A DNA stretch of 55,770 nt, taken from positions 1-55,770 of IMG/VR virus record IMGVR_UViG_3300034198_022322. The stretch is one strand, 5' to 3'. This DNA comes from a virus. Below are positions 48,219 to 55,770 of the stretch, piece after piece. The notes below the pieces were generated by a model. That model had not been told where the DNA came from, ran no database searches, and saw only the letters and a list, made by a program, of their open reading frames with translations. Position numbers and translations under genes: made by a program. Numbering within the stretch: position 1 is the first letter of the stretch; every line of letters begins with the position of its first letter.

Positions 48219-48416
48219 TCAGCCCATTGAAGGACGAGCGACCACAGCTATCCCAAGCGCGCATACCGCAAGCGGCGCTACGATGGTCAACATGTTAGCC
48301 AGTACCGACAGTACCAGCCCTGCTACTGCGACAACTCCCGCTGTCGCCAGCACCGCTGCCAAAGTTGCTGCAGTAACTTTGGCGCAAACGGTGATAGTAT
48401 GTAATTTACTACTCAC
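48219..48416 (-). CDS. Small membrane protein
   Basis: 65 residues from GTG 48416; a TTG one codon earlier is possible. Nearly all hydrophobic: TAATLAAVLATAGVVAVAGL, VLSVLANMLTIVAPLAVCAL, GIAVVARPSMG. Two helices with a short turn. It follows the polymerase gene by 7 bp and precedes the terminator. Function unknown. Confidence 0.66.
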   Translation of the reverse strand: MSSKLHTITVCAKVTAATLAAVLATAGVVAVAGLVLSVLANMLTIVAPLAVCALGIAVVARPSMG

Positions 48417-48423
48417 CAAATTA

Positions 48424-51400
48424 TTATGACACCAGAAGCTTCCAATTTCTGAATGCCAGCAGCTTCTTGAGACGCTCTGGAGTCGGGTGCCAGTTCACGT
48501 CATCCAACTGCGCTTGTTCTTCTGCGCTCGGCCGGGTGGACCAACGGTAGTTGAACTCGTTGTCGACCCCGTACTGCAGCACACGCTTTCCGAACTCGTC
48601 GTTGTACTCCCACGTGTTGATTTCCGACATCACGATCGTGTGGATCTTCGCCACGACAAACCGCTCTTCCAGCGGGCAGAGAGTCACGAGGCTGTCGTAC
48701 AAGCAGGTCATCGGGCGAGCCTTCATCCCCAGTTGACGATACAGGGCCAGCGCGTAGTTGCACGCTCTTGCCGACGTAGCGCCCACAGACTCCTGCATGG
48801 GGTAGTTTCTGAGCTCACGACCCAGCGCGGACTCGATCGAGTTGCGCGTGCGCCAGCCAACCCCGGAGTTCGCCGAGTGCGTGTTGCAGTGGCAAATTCG
48901 CCCGGAGACCGCGCGGTAGTATCCCTTGGTCTTTGGGACGTTGCCCATCTCTTCCAAGAACTCAGAAGCCCGGGGCTGGCGTGCCGCGATGGCGTCCAGT
49001 CCCTTCTGCCCAGTACCTGGCTCAGGTTTGACCCCTGTGTCCGACTCGATCTTTCGCTCCAGCGAAGCAGGGGAGGCACCATATGCCGAAGAGTTGGATA
49101 CCAGCACGCCACTACAGGTAAACCTGTGCCGCGGACCGGCATTCAGCAAGTCATACGTTTCCGCCTCCCCGCAACAGTACTGCTCGCATGCCTCGTCAAA
49201 ATCTCGACGTTCGAGAGCCCCATCTTCATGAGGCCCAGAATGGTCTTCCAAGTGTACAGAACGTGAGGGTGGTCCACTAGAAACTGATTTGCCACTCGGC
49301 AGTTGAGATGAGCTCCCAACTGCCTGTTCATCAGGTTGGTTGATCGATCGACCAACCTCAGGTTTTCCGGGCAGTAGTCCCCGTCGTTGTCCTTCCTGTC
49401 GAAGTCCCCCTCCATGATCTGCTGATCTGTGAATTGAAGCGCCCAAGCTATGAACGCCTCCTTGTGCGGAAACTTGACCTTGATTCCTCGACCCAGATAC
49501 CGATGCGACGACACATGCGTGTCCGTCTCGCAACGCTGTTTCATTGCTGCAAACCTTCGCGTCAGAGACGAGATTACCTGAGGATCTCTCCCCGGGTATT
49601 TCACACGGCTCCGCTGAGGGTTCTGACACTGACACTTTGACGACTTTCCTGTCTCCATGTTCCTCAGTTCCTTCCAGCGCTCCTTCCCGCAGTGCAAGCA
49701 CTGGGTCAAGACGTAGAAGTAGCCCGATCCCCTGCGTTCCAGCGAACTCGGTAGAAGCCTCAGACCAGGCAACCGCAACGCTTTGACCCTCTGACGCAGT
49801 GCGGACAAGGGTAAGCGATTCGGCGCACGCCTCTTCGAATTTGACTTTGCCCCGCTCGACTGTCCACACATCGTGGAGCCGGGTAGCACGCAGTCCTTGA
49901 TATTCGATGATTTTCTTTCGGCCTGAGTAGATGACGCCTTCATGACGCACCCACTCTACACCGTCCCATACGAGGTCGTCAACCTTGATGTCACAGATGG
50001 CTACGGAGCCTCGATCGCGCGTGAGAACCATAGAATCACCGTCCACGCAGAAGTTCAATACTTTCCCAGCATTACGATGAACCTTGTTAATCATCTCTTC
50101 TCGTGGACGCTCGTAGGTGCGCTCCACAACTGACCAATGGATATCATAACCCCTATGTTTGACGGTACCATCAGGGTTACGAGCCAGATCGTCTTCAGAG
50201 ACTTTTCCGAGGAACTTTCCGTCCTTCCAAGCAGCCATAACGTACTCAGGATTCTGCTTATGCAACGGAATGCCTGTTTCGGAAGGATCGGAGTAGCACA
50301 CACGTACATACTCCACGCCAAACTTCTTTGGGTCTTTCAGCTCTGCCCATTCAGGATCTGGATCCTGCAAGATACGTATTAAATCCTCATCTCCAGAGAT
50401 AACACCTAATCCGTGCATTTCTGCTGTTTTATAGTCTGATTCACATAACACATAGTTATGTGGAGAGTTAATACATGATCTAATAGATGGCAAACTCTTC
50501 TCATCACAACCAACCCAGCGCATCAGTTCCTCCGGCAGCTCACCCTTCGAATGAGCCTCGTTGATCACCCGCACCACCGTCTTGGCAATTCGAGCATTCA
50601 CGTACGCCGGATAGTTCAGGGTGTTCGGAGCCCATGAGCGGGGACGTGATGTTCCGGTGCAGCTCATCTGGCCGTGGATGCGGCCGTCTGACGCCACCCA
50701 CTGATGCAGCCCGTGCTCCTCGATCTCCTCCTCGCCTGTCTCCGGATCGATCCAGACGTCAGCCTCCTTCAGGAACGCCTTGCAGAGGTTGCCGACCGCA
50801 TTGAGGTTCAGAAGCTCGTCTACGGTCGGGCACTGCTCGCTGAGGATCTGCAGCGTCTGCTTGTCCACAGCCGGCGTGTAGAGCTTCTGACGATCCGGAG
50901 GAAGCTCCAGCACCTTCTCCCACGCCATGGACGGCAGACCCTTCGCTTTCTGGTTCGTCGTCTTGATCGGCTCCAGGTCCTCCACATCGAACAGCCAGGT
51001 GCGCATCTGGTCAGCTGACCGGATGTTGAAGTTGGGGCTGTCGTAGAGGTGCTGCAGCATCTTCTGCCACTGAGGCAGGTCAGAGAGCGGTACGTGCGGC
51101 TTGAGGAGGTTGTAGGCCTCTTCGGTGGTCTCCTTGGCGTAAACCTCCCGCGAGAGCTTCAAAGCGTCCCTGAGGGGTATCAGGGCCATCAGGCGGTTGG
51201 CTACGTGAGCCTTCGCCTCCGAGTGGATTCGATGCTTCAGGTGGACCTCCAGTTGCTGCCTGACGAAGTGGAACAACCGCCTCAGGTCATCCATCAGCGG
51301 AATGTCCATCGGAAGCCCTCCCACACAGAACTCGGTGAACACGTCCGTGACGAACGGGTTGTGGAGTTTTTTGTAGTACTCCCAGAGCTGCTGAGCCTGG

Positions 51401-52731
51401 AGTTGCCGCTTGATGTGCGGGTAGGCTCTCAATGGTACGATGACGTCCCGGGCACCGTAGGGGTGGAGGATCGCTGAGGGGATGTAGCCGTAGCCGTCCT
51501 TGCAGAGGGCGCGGTTCTCGCGCTTCCACATGAGCAGGTCCTGGTTGTACAGCCCCAGCGTCGTGTACTTCATCCCGATGCCGCGCTCCAGCTTGAGCTC
51601 TGAGGCCTCGTCTACCGTCTGCTGGGCGAACTCCGTGTCCATGACGCAACGCTGGTACACGTCCAGATTGAGCCACGTGAGCATCCACGGGGAGTCAGCA
51701 GAGAAGTGGTGACCCACGTAGCGGACGTCCTTCCGGTTGCAGAAGCGCCCCAGCAGCTTGCCGATGTAGGCGTACCGCTTCCGCTCAAAGGCGTCCGGGA
51801 GGTCATCCTCGAGCTCCTCGTCGATCTGGAAGCTCCATTCGTTCTGCTCGTCCCGAAACTCCACCACGACAGCGTCGCTCTCGGTCCAGGCAAACTGAAT
51901 CGATCGGAGGTTCCCATCCACGTGCGTCCTGCCGTGCCACTCGCAGTCCACCGACAGGATTTTGTTCCCATTGTCGTCTGTGATGCCCGGCCAGGGGTCT
52001 GCCTCCTCCATCAGGCTCAGCCAGTCCCGCAGCTGCTGCTCGCTGCGCAAGACCTCGAACCGGACAGGGACGTCGTTGATGTCGCCCCCTTCCAGAATTC
52101 GCCGCTTCCGCTCCACCTCCTGAAAGTCGACCCGGAACACCTCGTAGAGGTCGGGTTTTCCAATCAGAGCACCGGGGGAGTGGGTGACGTAGAGGTGGGC
52201 GTTCGCCTCGGAGGACCAGAACCAACCGCCGTGGGCGTCGTCGAATCCGATCTTCGTGTCGCTGAGCATGTCGAAGACCGGTTTGCCCAAGCAGACGATG
52301 ATCTTCGGCTTCACCCGTTTGATCTCGTCCATCAGGACAGGCAGGCCCCAGTTCAGAACCTTCTTGGAGGGCTTTGAACGTTTCGTCCTCGGGATCAGCC
52401 ATTTGCACAGCGCCGTGTAGTAGCATTTGTCCAGATCAAGGTGGCAGCGCAAGGCGACATCCTTGATCATGCCTGTCGGTCCGCGGAGGTATTCGGCCGG
52501 CTGCCTCATGGTGTAGCCGAACACAGTCTGCTTCATCGTGGTGGCTTCCTCCTCGTCTACCGAGGTGGTCACGAACATCACGTCGTACTCGATCTGGTCT
52601 TCGATCGGCGCCCTGCCTGCCACATAGAAGATCCCATCAATGTGGCGGTTGCGGGTCAGCGTCTTCGGACAACTTTCCCAGTCGTCGTAGTCCGGTTCCT
52701 TTTCGTCAAGTGCTTGGAATTTCTCTGCCAT
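48424..52731 (-). CDS. Family A DNA polymerase fused to UDG-like and 3'-5' exonuclease domains, intein-interrupted
   Basis: 1435 residues (1116 after splicing). Residues about 45-215 resemble the family 4/5 uracil-DNA glycosylase fold (EYLRGPTGMIKDVALRCHLD, CYYTALCKWLIP, KPKIIVCLGKPVFDML, YVTHSPGALIG). Exo I is ILSVDCEWHG (D262/E264), exo II region YVGHHFSADSPWM, exo III YGARD (425-429). Pol motif A is CESDYKTAEMHG (D766). Motif B is RNAGKVLNF (886-894), continuing after the intein as SSAYG. Motif C is CLYDSLV (1344-1350), with YDS in place of HDE. It overlaps the helicase stop by 26 bp. The replicative polymerase of the phage. Confidence 0.94.
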   Translation of the reverse strand: MAEKFQALDEKEPDYDDWESCPKTLTRNRHIDGIFYVAGRAPIEDQIEYDVMFVTTSVDEEEATTMKQTVFGYTMRQPAEYLRGPTGMIKDVALRCHLDLDKCYYTALCKWLIPRTKRSKPSKKVLNWGLPVLMDEIKRVKPKIIVCLGKPVFDMLSDTKIGFDDAHGGWFWSSEANAHLYVTHSPGALIGKPDLYEVFRVDFQEVERKRRILEGGDINDVPVRFEVLRSEQQLRDWLSLMEEADPWPGITDDNGNKILSVDCEWHGRTHVDGNLRSIQFAWTESDAVVVEFRDEQNEWSFQIDEELEDDLPDAFERKRYAYIGKLLGRFCNRKDVRYVGHHFSADSPWMLTWLNLDVYQRCVMDTEFAQQTVDEASELKLERGIGMKYTTLGLYNQDLLMWKRENRALCKDGYGYIPSAILHPYGARDVIVPLRAYPHIKRQLQAQQLWEYYKKLHNPFVTDVFTEFCVGGLPMDIPLMDDLRRLFHFVRQQLEVHLKHRIHSEAKAHVANRLMALIPLRDALKLSREVYAKETTEEAYNLLKPHVPLSDLPQWQKMLQHLYDSPNFNIRSADQMRTWLFDVEDLEPIKTTNQKAKGLPSMAWEKVLELPPDRQKLYTPAVDKQTLQILSEQCPTVDELLNLNAVGNLCKAFLKEADVWIDPETGEEEIEEHGLHQWVASDGRIHGQMSCTGTSRPRSWAPNTLNYPAYVNARIAKTVVRVINEAHSKGELPEELMRWVGCDEKSLPSIRSCINSPHNYVLCESDYKTAEMHGLGVISGDEDLIRILQDPDPEWAELKDPKKFGVEYVRVCYSDPSETGIPLHKQNPEYVMAAWKDGKFLGKVSEDDLARNPDGTVKHRGYDIHWSVVERTYERPREEMINKVHRNAGKVLNFCVDGDSMVLTRDRGSVAICDIKVDDLVWDGVEWVRHEGVIYSGRKKIIEYQGLRATRLHDVWTVERGKVKFEEACAESLTLVRTASEGQSVAVAWSEASTEFAGTQGIGLLLRLDPVLALREGALEGTEEHGDRKVVKVSVSEPSAEPCEIPGERSSGNLVSDAKVCSNETALRDGHACVVASVSGSRNQGQVSAQGGVHSLGASIHRSADHGGGLRQEGQRRGLLPGKPEVGRSINQPDEQAVGSSSQLPSGKSVSSGPPSRSVHLEDHSGPHEDGALERRDFDEACEQYCCGEAETYDLLNAGPRHRFTCSGVLVSNSSAYGASPASLERKIESDTGVKPEPGTGQKGLDAIAARQPRASEFLEEMGNVPKTKGYYRAVSGRICHCNTHSANSGVGWRTRNSIESALGRELRNYPMQESVGATSARACNYALALYRQLGMKARPMTCLYDSLVTLCPLEERFVVAKIHTIVMSEINTWEYNDEFGKRVLQYGVDNEFNYRWSTRPSAEEQAQLDDVNWHPTPERLKKLLAFRNWKLLVS
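49093..50049 (-). other. Intein in DNA polymerase motif B (319 codons)
   Basis: Begins CVDGDSMVLTRDRGSVAICD (Cys1), block B GLRATRLHDVWTVERG. It ends with AETYDLLNAGPRHRFTCSGV and LVSN, then Ser+1, inside the O-helix motif (KVLNF/SSAYG). Between the splicing halves the intein frame stays open for about 200 codons but reads Gly/Ser/His/Arg-rich text with no endonuclease. The endonuclease is in another frame of the same DNA (next entry). Confidence 0.9.
49143..49943 (-). CDS. HNH homing endonuclease nested out of frame within the polymerase intein
   Basis: 266 codons maximum, offset by one from the polymerase frame and wholly inside the intein. Conserved content starts near residue 70: QCLHCGKERWKELRNMETGK with CQC at 104-106, LTRRFAAMKQRCETDTHVSS (cf. 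RWxxMKxRCxNPxxxxYxxY), YLGRGIKVKF, then the HNH core EGDFDRKDNDGDYCPENLRL (178-197). A C-terminal helix (TILGLMKMGLSNVEILTRHA) follows. The true start may be internal (ATG at residue 25 or a TTG near 57). This family usually appears free-standing or in group I introns. Confidence 0.8.
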   Translation of the reverse strand: MKASSTQAERKSSNIKDCVLPGSTMCGQSSGAKSNSKRRAPNRLPLSALRQRVKALRLPGLRLLPSSLERRGSGYFYVLTQCLHCGKERWKELRNMETGKSSKCQCQNPQRSRVKYPGRDPQVISSLTRRFAAMKQRCETDTHVSSHRYLGRGIKVKFPHKEAFIAWALQFTDQQIMEGDFDRKDNDGDYCPENLRLVDRSTNLMNRQLGAHLNCRVANQFLVDHPHVLYTWKTILGLMKMGLSNVEILTRHASSTVAGRRKRMTC

Positions 52732-55603
52732 TACGGTGTTTGGGCTGGGAGCGCACCTTGCGGTAGAACTCCATTACGTGGGGGTCGACGATTACGTCGA
52801 AGTCCGTGGACGTCAACGTCAGACCTTCCGGAGACCGAAGTCGCGACATCGCCACGTACACGTGACCCGGCGCAAACGATCGGCTGAGGTTGATCGTGCA
52901 ATCGTCAAGGCTGATGCCCTGGCTGTTGTGGTTGACGAATCCGTTGCCGACAAATGCGTGACCATCGGGTACGCAAATGTCCCGCATGTCGCCGTCTACC
53001 GTCTCGATGGCTGCGATCTCGTCCAAAAAGCAGCCATGCTCCGCCTCTTCAAATAAGGCGCCAAAAGAGTTTGAGACCGTTTTACACAGCGGCAAATCGC
53101 GCTGCATGGCGGCTAGGTGCGCGTCGGACAGACCGCACGAAGCATTCGCCACTCTGCTCAAAAACCTGGCCCAGTGACTGAACTCGCCGAAACCGACGCC
53201 GCGGACGTGCGGGTAAACGGTTCTGAGGGATTGCTGCCAGGTTTTCGCCAATTTTGCACCGAGGTCGGCCGGGTAGAAGCCGGCCTGGACCTTTGGTACT
53301 TTCTGAGACCGTCGGGTCTTGACCGTTAACGCCTTCGCTTTTCTTTGGATCGAGAACCCGACAGAAAGCTCGAATTTCTTCACGTCCGGTCCTGTAATGT
53401 TGATCCTCCAAGCGTCCTTCATACGTCCGAGCGTTCCGATGATTCCCAGATTCAGCAGCATCACGTGCACTTCGCGCAGCAGTTTTTCTGACGCCGAAGT
53501 GACGTGCACGCACGAGTTAACGCCTCCGTCAGCATCAAAGTAGCCTTGAATGAACGACTGCTGCTGAGATTTTGTCCCCTTCAGGATTACATGAGGTACG
53601 CATTTCTCGCGAGCTGTGGCATACGAAAGACCAATGGACAACAGCCAATTCCGGACCGGCCAGCTGTGCACATAAGCGGTCTTTGCTTTCGTTTTAGACT
53701 TCGACTTGATCGACGCCTTGAGTCCAAACTCGGACCACATGATCTTGACGAACCGGCGGACTACGCACGGATCCATCGAAGTAACGTCCACCCGGGCATC
53801 TCTTTGGTCAGACTGACATCCATCACCCACCAACATCCCGAGCAGCCAGGCGAGATCATTCGAGATCACCGAAGGGAACTGACAAGGCTTGGATTTTTTC
53901 CCAATTTCGACCGAGATAGGCGGCAAACTTCCATCACCAAAAGCCTGAGTGTTGCCCCGCATTCTCAGCGCGTCCCCTACCCTCAGATCGGGAGCTAGAA
54001 CCCACTCCATGCCGCAACCGTCCGTCCTCATCAAAGGATGCCTCACGCTGCACGTCAGCTGGTAGCCGCGGCGCGTTGTGATTCGGAGCCCGGCCTCGCT
54101 CACTCCCACGAAAGGTTCGCAGGTAGACTTGAATTCGGTCAGGCCGCAAACCTCAGGCATTTGAGGGCTGGTACAAACCTCATCGATCGTGAGAAGGCCT
54201 GAAGAGGTCGGCAGCAAAGTATTCTTGTCGACGCACTTATGAATGGTGATCGCGGTAGCCGGGATCACAGGGTACTGGACGTAGCGGTGCTCCAGCGATC
54301 TGTCGTCCTGCGAGGTTCCATTTTCGTTGTCCAAGCAGAAGCTCATCCGCTCAAGCTTCACTCGCACTTCCTCCTGATCGTGCGTGGCGGGAATTCTCAC
54401 AATCATCGCGGGTCCGATCATTCCTTCAAAGAATCCCTTGGTGCCGTTTACGTACTGACCTTGGAAGTCGTTGACGCTGAAGAGCACCGGCATGCCAGGG
54501 CGAAGGTTCAGGATTTCGCGCACAGGCTTGTTCCCGATGATCTTTTCCTTGAGGTTTTGAGGCGTCTCCCAGTCCTTGAGCGCCTTGACCGGGCTCAGGA
54601 TCATTTCACCCTCCAGCGTGACCGTAGGGCCTTCGTACCAATCCAGCGCCAGCTGGTTGATCGAATCTGCCTCCTTGTTGGTAGAGACCAAGAACGAGGC
54701 TCTGCGGACGTCGTCTTCCGTCTGCGGCCGCACGAACCGTGAGACATACTCACGCTCCTCGGCCAACAGAGGCTCACCGACCCTCCGGCGGTTCAAGAAG
54801 TTTGCGAACTTCTCATCGGCCTGGCGGAACACCTTGGTCAGCTCGACGGTGCGGATCTCTGCTCGCTCCCAAGATGGGCTGAGGAATGCCCAGTCTGGTC
54901 GGCTGCCATTGTGGCGATCAACCGGGGGAAGCTGGGCCATGTCCCCGATGAAGATCATCTGGATACCGCCGAACGGTTCGTCTTTGTCCCGCACCGTCCG
55001 GAAAAAGAAATCCAGGTAGCCCAGAAGGCCCACACCTGCGATCATCGACACCTCGTCGAGGATCAAGGCCTCCGTCGACCGGATGCGCGCTTTGACGCCT
55101 TCCCGAGCCTTGGACATGTTGTCCTTTGCCGTGCTCCAAGCGCTGTAGGTGCGCAGATACACAGCCCTGGCCTGTTCCTCAGTCATGTCCGCTGGAGGCG
55201 TGTTGTAGGAGCTGAACACGGGTCCCGTGCGGATACCAGCCCACGAGTGGATGGTCTTGCCCTTGAGGTGGCTTCCGGCGATTCCAGTCGAGGCGGTCAC
55301 GTAAGCGTTGGTTCCGCGGTAATCGAACTCCGGGATCAGGATGTGCTTCACGAACGTGGTCTTGCCCACGCCGGCACCGCCAGTGATAAACACGTTGGAG
55401 TGGTCGCAGAAGATGCTCTCAAAGATGTCGATGTGCTCGTCCGTCAGCTCAATGCCAGCTTCCGACTTGTAATAGGCGACGCGTTCGCGCACCTCGCTCT
55501 GACTCAGTGAAATACGCTTCGGGCGCGAGCTCTGGTTGTCTGCGAGTCTCGACACGTCAAACTTGATGCCGCCTGTGGCGACTGCGAATGGGTCAAAATT
55601 CAT
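52706..55603 (-). CDS. PIF1/Dda-type superfamily 1B helicase with intein
   Basis: 965 residues (528 after splicing). Motifs: Walker A VFITGGAGVGKTTF (71-84), Ia YVTASTGIAGSHLKGKTIHS, II ALILDEVSMIAG (179-190), III FIGDMAQLPPVDRH, IV-type FLVSTNKEADSIN, V AITIHK (451-456) completed after the intein as SQGISLDDC, and VI HVYVAMSRLRSPEGL. Moves 5'-3' on single strands in known relatives and probably serves the replication fork with the adjacent polymerase. It shares ATGA with the upstream partial gene. Confidence 0.94.
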   Translation of the reverse strand: MNFDPFAVATGGIKFDVSRLADNQSSRPKRISLSQSEVRERVAYYKSEAGIELTDEHIDIFESIFCDHSNVFITGGAGVGKTTFVKHILIPEFDYRGTNAYVTASTGIAGSHLKGKTIHSWAGIRTGPVFSSYNTPPADMTEEQARAVYLRTYSAWSTAKDNMSKAREGVKARIRSTEALILDEVSMIAGVGLLGYLDFFFRTVRDKDEPFGGIQMIFIGDMAQLPPVDRHNGSRPDWAFLSPSWERAEIRTVELTKVFRQADEKFANFLNRRRVGEPLLAEEREYVSRFVRPQTEDDVRRASFLVSTNKEADSINQLALDWYEGPTVTLEGEMILSPVKALKDWETPQNLKEKIIGNKPVREILNLRPGMPVLFSVNDFQGQYVNGTKGFFEGMIGPAMIVRIPATHDQEEVRVKLERMSFCLDNENGTSQDDRSLEHRYVQYPVIPATAITIHKCVDKNTLLPTSSGLLTIDEVCTSPQMPEVCGLTEFKSTCEPFVGVSEAGLRITTRRGYQLTCSVRHPLMRTDGCGMEWVLAPDLRVGDALRMRGNTQAFGDGSLPPISVEIGKKSKPCQFPSVISNDLAWLLGMLVGDGCQSDQRDARVDVTSMDPCVVRRFVKIMWSEFGLKASIKSKSKTKAKTAYVHSWPVRNWLLSIGLSYATAREKCVPHVILKGTKSQQQSFIQGYFDADGGVNSCVHVTSASEKLLREVHVMLLNLGIIGTLGRMKDAWRINITGPDVKKFELSVGFSIQRKAKALTVKTRRSQKVPKVQAGFYPADLGAKLAKTWQQSLRTVYPHVRGVGFGEFSHWARFLSRVANASCGLSDAHLAAMQRDLPLCKTVSNSFGALFEEAEHGCFLDEIAAIETVDGDMRDICVPDGHAFVGNGFVNHNSQGISLDDCTINLSRSFAPGHVYVAMSRLRSPEGLTLTSTDFDVIVDPHVMEFYRKVRSQPKHRNGREIPST
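52925..54235 (-). other. LAGLIDADG intein in helicase motif V (437 aa)
   Basis: Begins CVDKNTLLPTSSGLLTIDEV (Cys1) after AITIHK; block B RRGYQLTCSVRHPLM; LAGLIDADG helices LAWLLGMLVGDG and IQGYFDADGGVN. It ends ICVPDGHAFVGNGFVNHN followed by Ser of SQG. Complete splicing and endonuclease parts in a single frame. Confidence 0.95.
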
Positions 55604-55770
55604 TTGTTCTTCTTGGAGTAGGAAAATTTCACGTTCTCAGCTTTCAGGCGCTTGAGCGCCGCGTTGTGCTTGCTACCTGCTTTCCCCATGCCGTGGATCA
55701 GCAGGGCAAAGCTTCCGACGCTCGGATCCATAGCCAGGGAGTCGTCACGATCGATCTGCAGTCCAAGAGC
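55600..55770 (-). CDS. Hypothetical protein, 5' end outside window
   Basis: The last 56 codons of a gene entering from the right edge: GLQIDRDDSLAMDPSVGSFA, LLIHGMGKAGSKHNAALKRL, KAENVKFSYSKKNK, TGA overlapping the helicase ATG. Basic C-terminus. Too little is visible to name it; coupling to the helicase suggests a replication role. Confidence 0.7.
   Translation of the reverse strand, partial: ALGLQIDRDDSLAMDPSVGSFALLIHGMGKAGSKHNAALKRLKAENVKFSYSKKNK

Noticed and set aside
48487-49266. 259-codon plus-strand ORF
   Set aside because: Complementary to polymerase motif C and the intein; no recognisable domain.
49093-50049. Group I intron instead of intein in the polymerase gene
   Set aside because: The frame stays open across the whole insertion and has Cys1, TxxH-like block B and a C-terminal SN/Ser junction, so splicing at the protein level is the simpler reading.
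1-55770. CRISPR array, IS element or att site
   Set aside because: No regularly spaced direct repeats, no transposase or integrase motifs and no terminal inverted repeats seen; the only repeats are protein-coding tracts and hairpins.

Overview
The window looks like part of a large lytic tailed dsDNA phage. Essentially every credible gene (about 85) lies on the minus strand, packed with ATGA-type start/stop overlaps, so transcription runs from right to left. There are no rRNA, tRNA, IS, integrase or host housekeeping operons. G+C is high (roughly 55-60% by eye), with short AT-rich dips. Start codons usually lack a Shine-Dalgarno sequence and are often preceded by A/C-rich leaders ending in ...ACACACATG, which suggests a host or phage system that does not depend on anti-SD pairing.

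Layout in transcription order. 55.8-41.6 kb is replication and recombination: a PIF1/Dda-type helicase with an intein, a UDG-like/3'-5' exonuclease/PolA fusion polymerase with an intein, a zinc protein, a protein with a long Pro-Ala repeat, a RecA/UvsX-like recombinase with a Lys-rich head and acidic tail, and a RecQ-like helicase. 41.5-24.6 kb carries RNA polymerase beta in three separate genes, N and middle (the middle with a mini-intein) at 41.5-38.9 kb and C at 26.8-24.8 kb. About 12 kb of virion-type genes lie between them: the portal, several hydrophobic Gly/Ala-rich proteins and a GNAT fusion. 24.6-3.0 kb is a dense accessory block of about 50 mostly small genes: HNH proteins, peptide deformylase, KilA-N protein, GHKL ATPase, winged-helix proteins, dNMP kinase, ThyX, two HD hydrolases, and several small families I recall from other phages. 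3.0-0 kb is the start of RNA polymerase beta', whose catalytic NADFDGD motif is interrupted by a very large LAGLIDADG intein; the gene runs off the left edge.

The standout features are four inteins, each placed in or beside a conserved core motif of an information-processing enzyme, and an HNH endonuclease reading frame lying entirely inside the DNA polymerase intein but in a different frame. Other notable points are the three-way split of beta around the structural genes, a KSA tripeptide recurring in the proteins encoded between the beta fragments, and strong hairpins placed directly upstream of start codons, leaving little room for ordinary promoters.

The genes together describe a phage with its own multisubunit transcription machinery and a largely self-sufficient replisome. 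ThyX and the dNMP kinase supply nucleotides, and the deformylase and the ppGpp-hydrolase-like HD protein may adjust host physiology. Functional names rest on motifs I could read. Most small genes remain unassigned.
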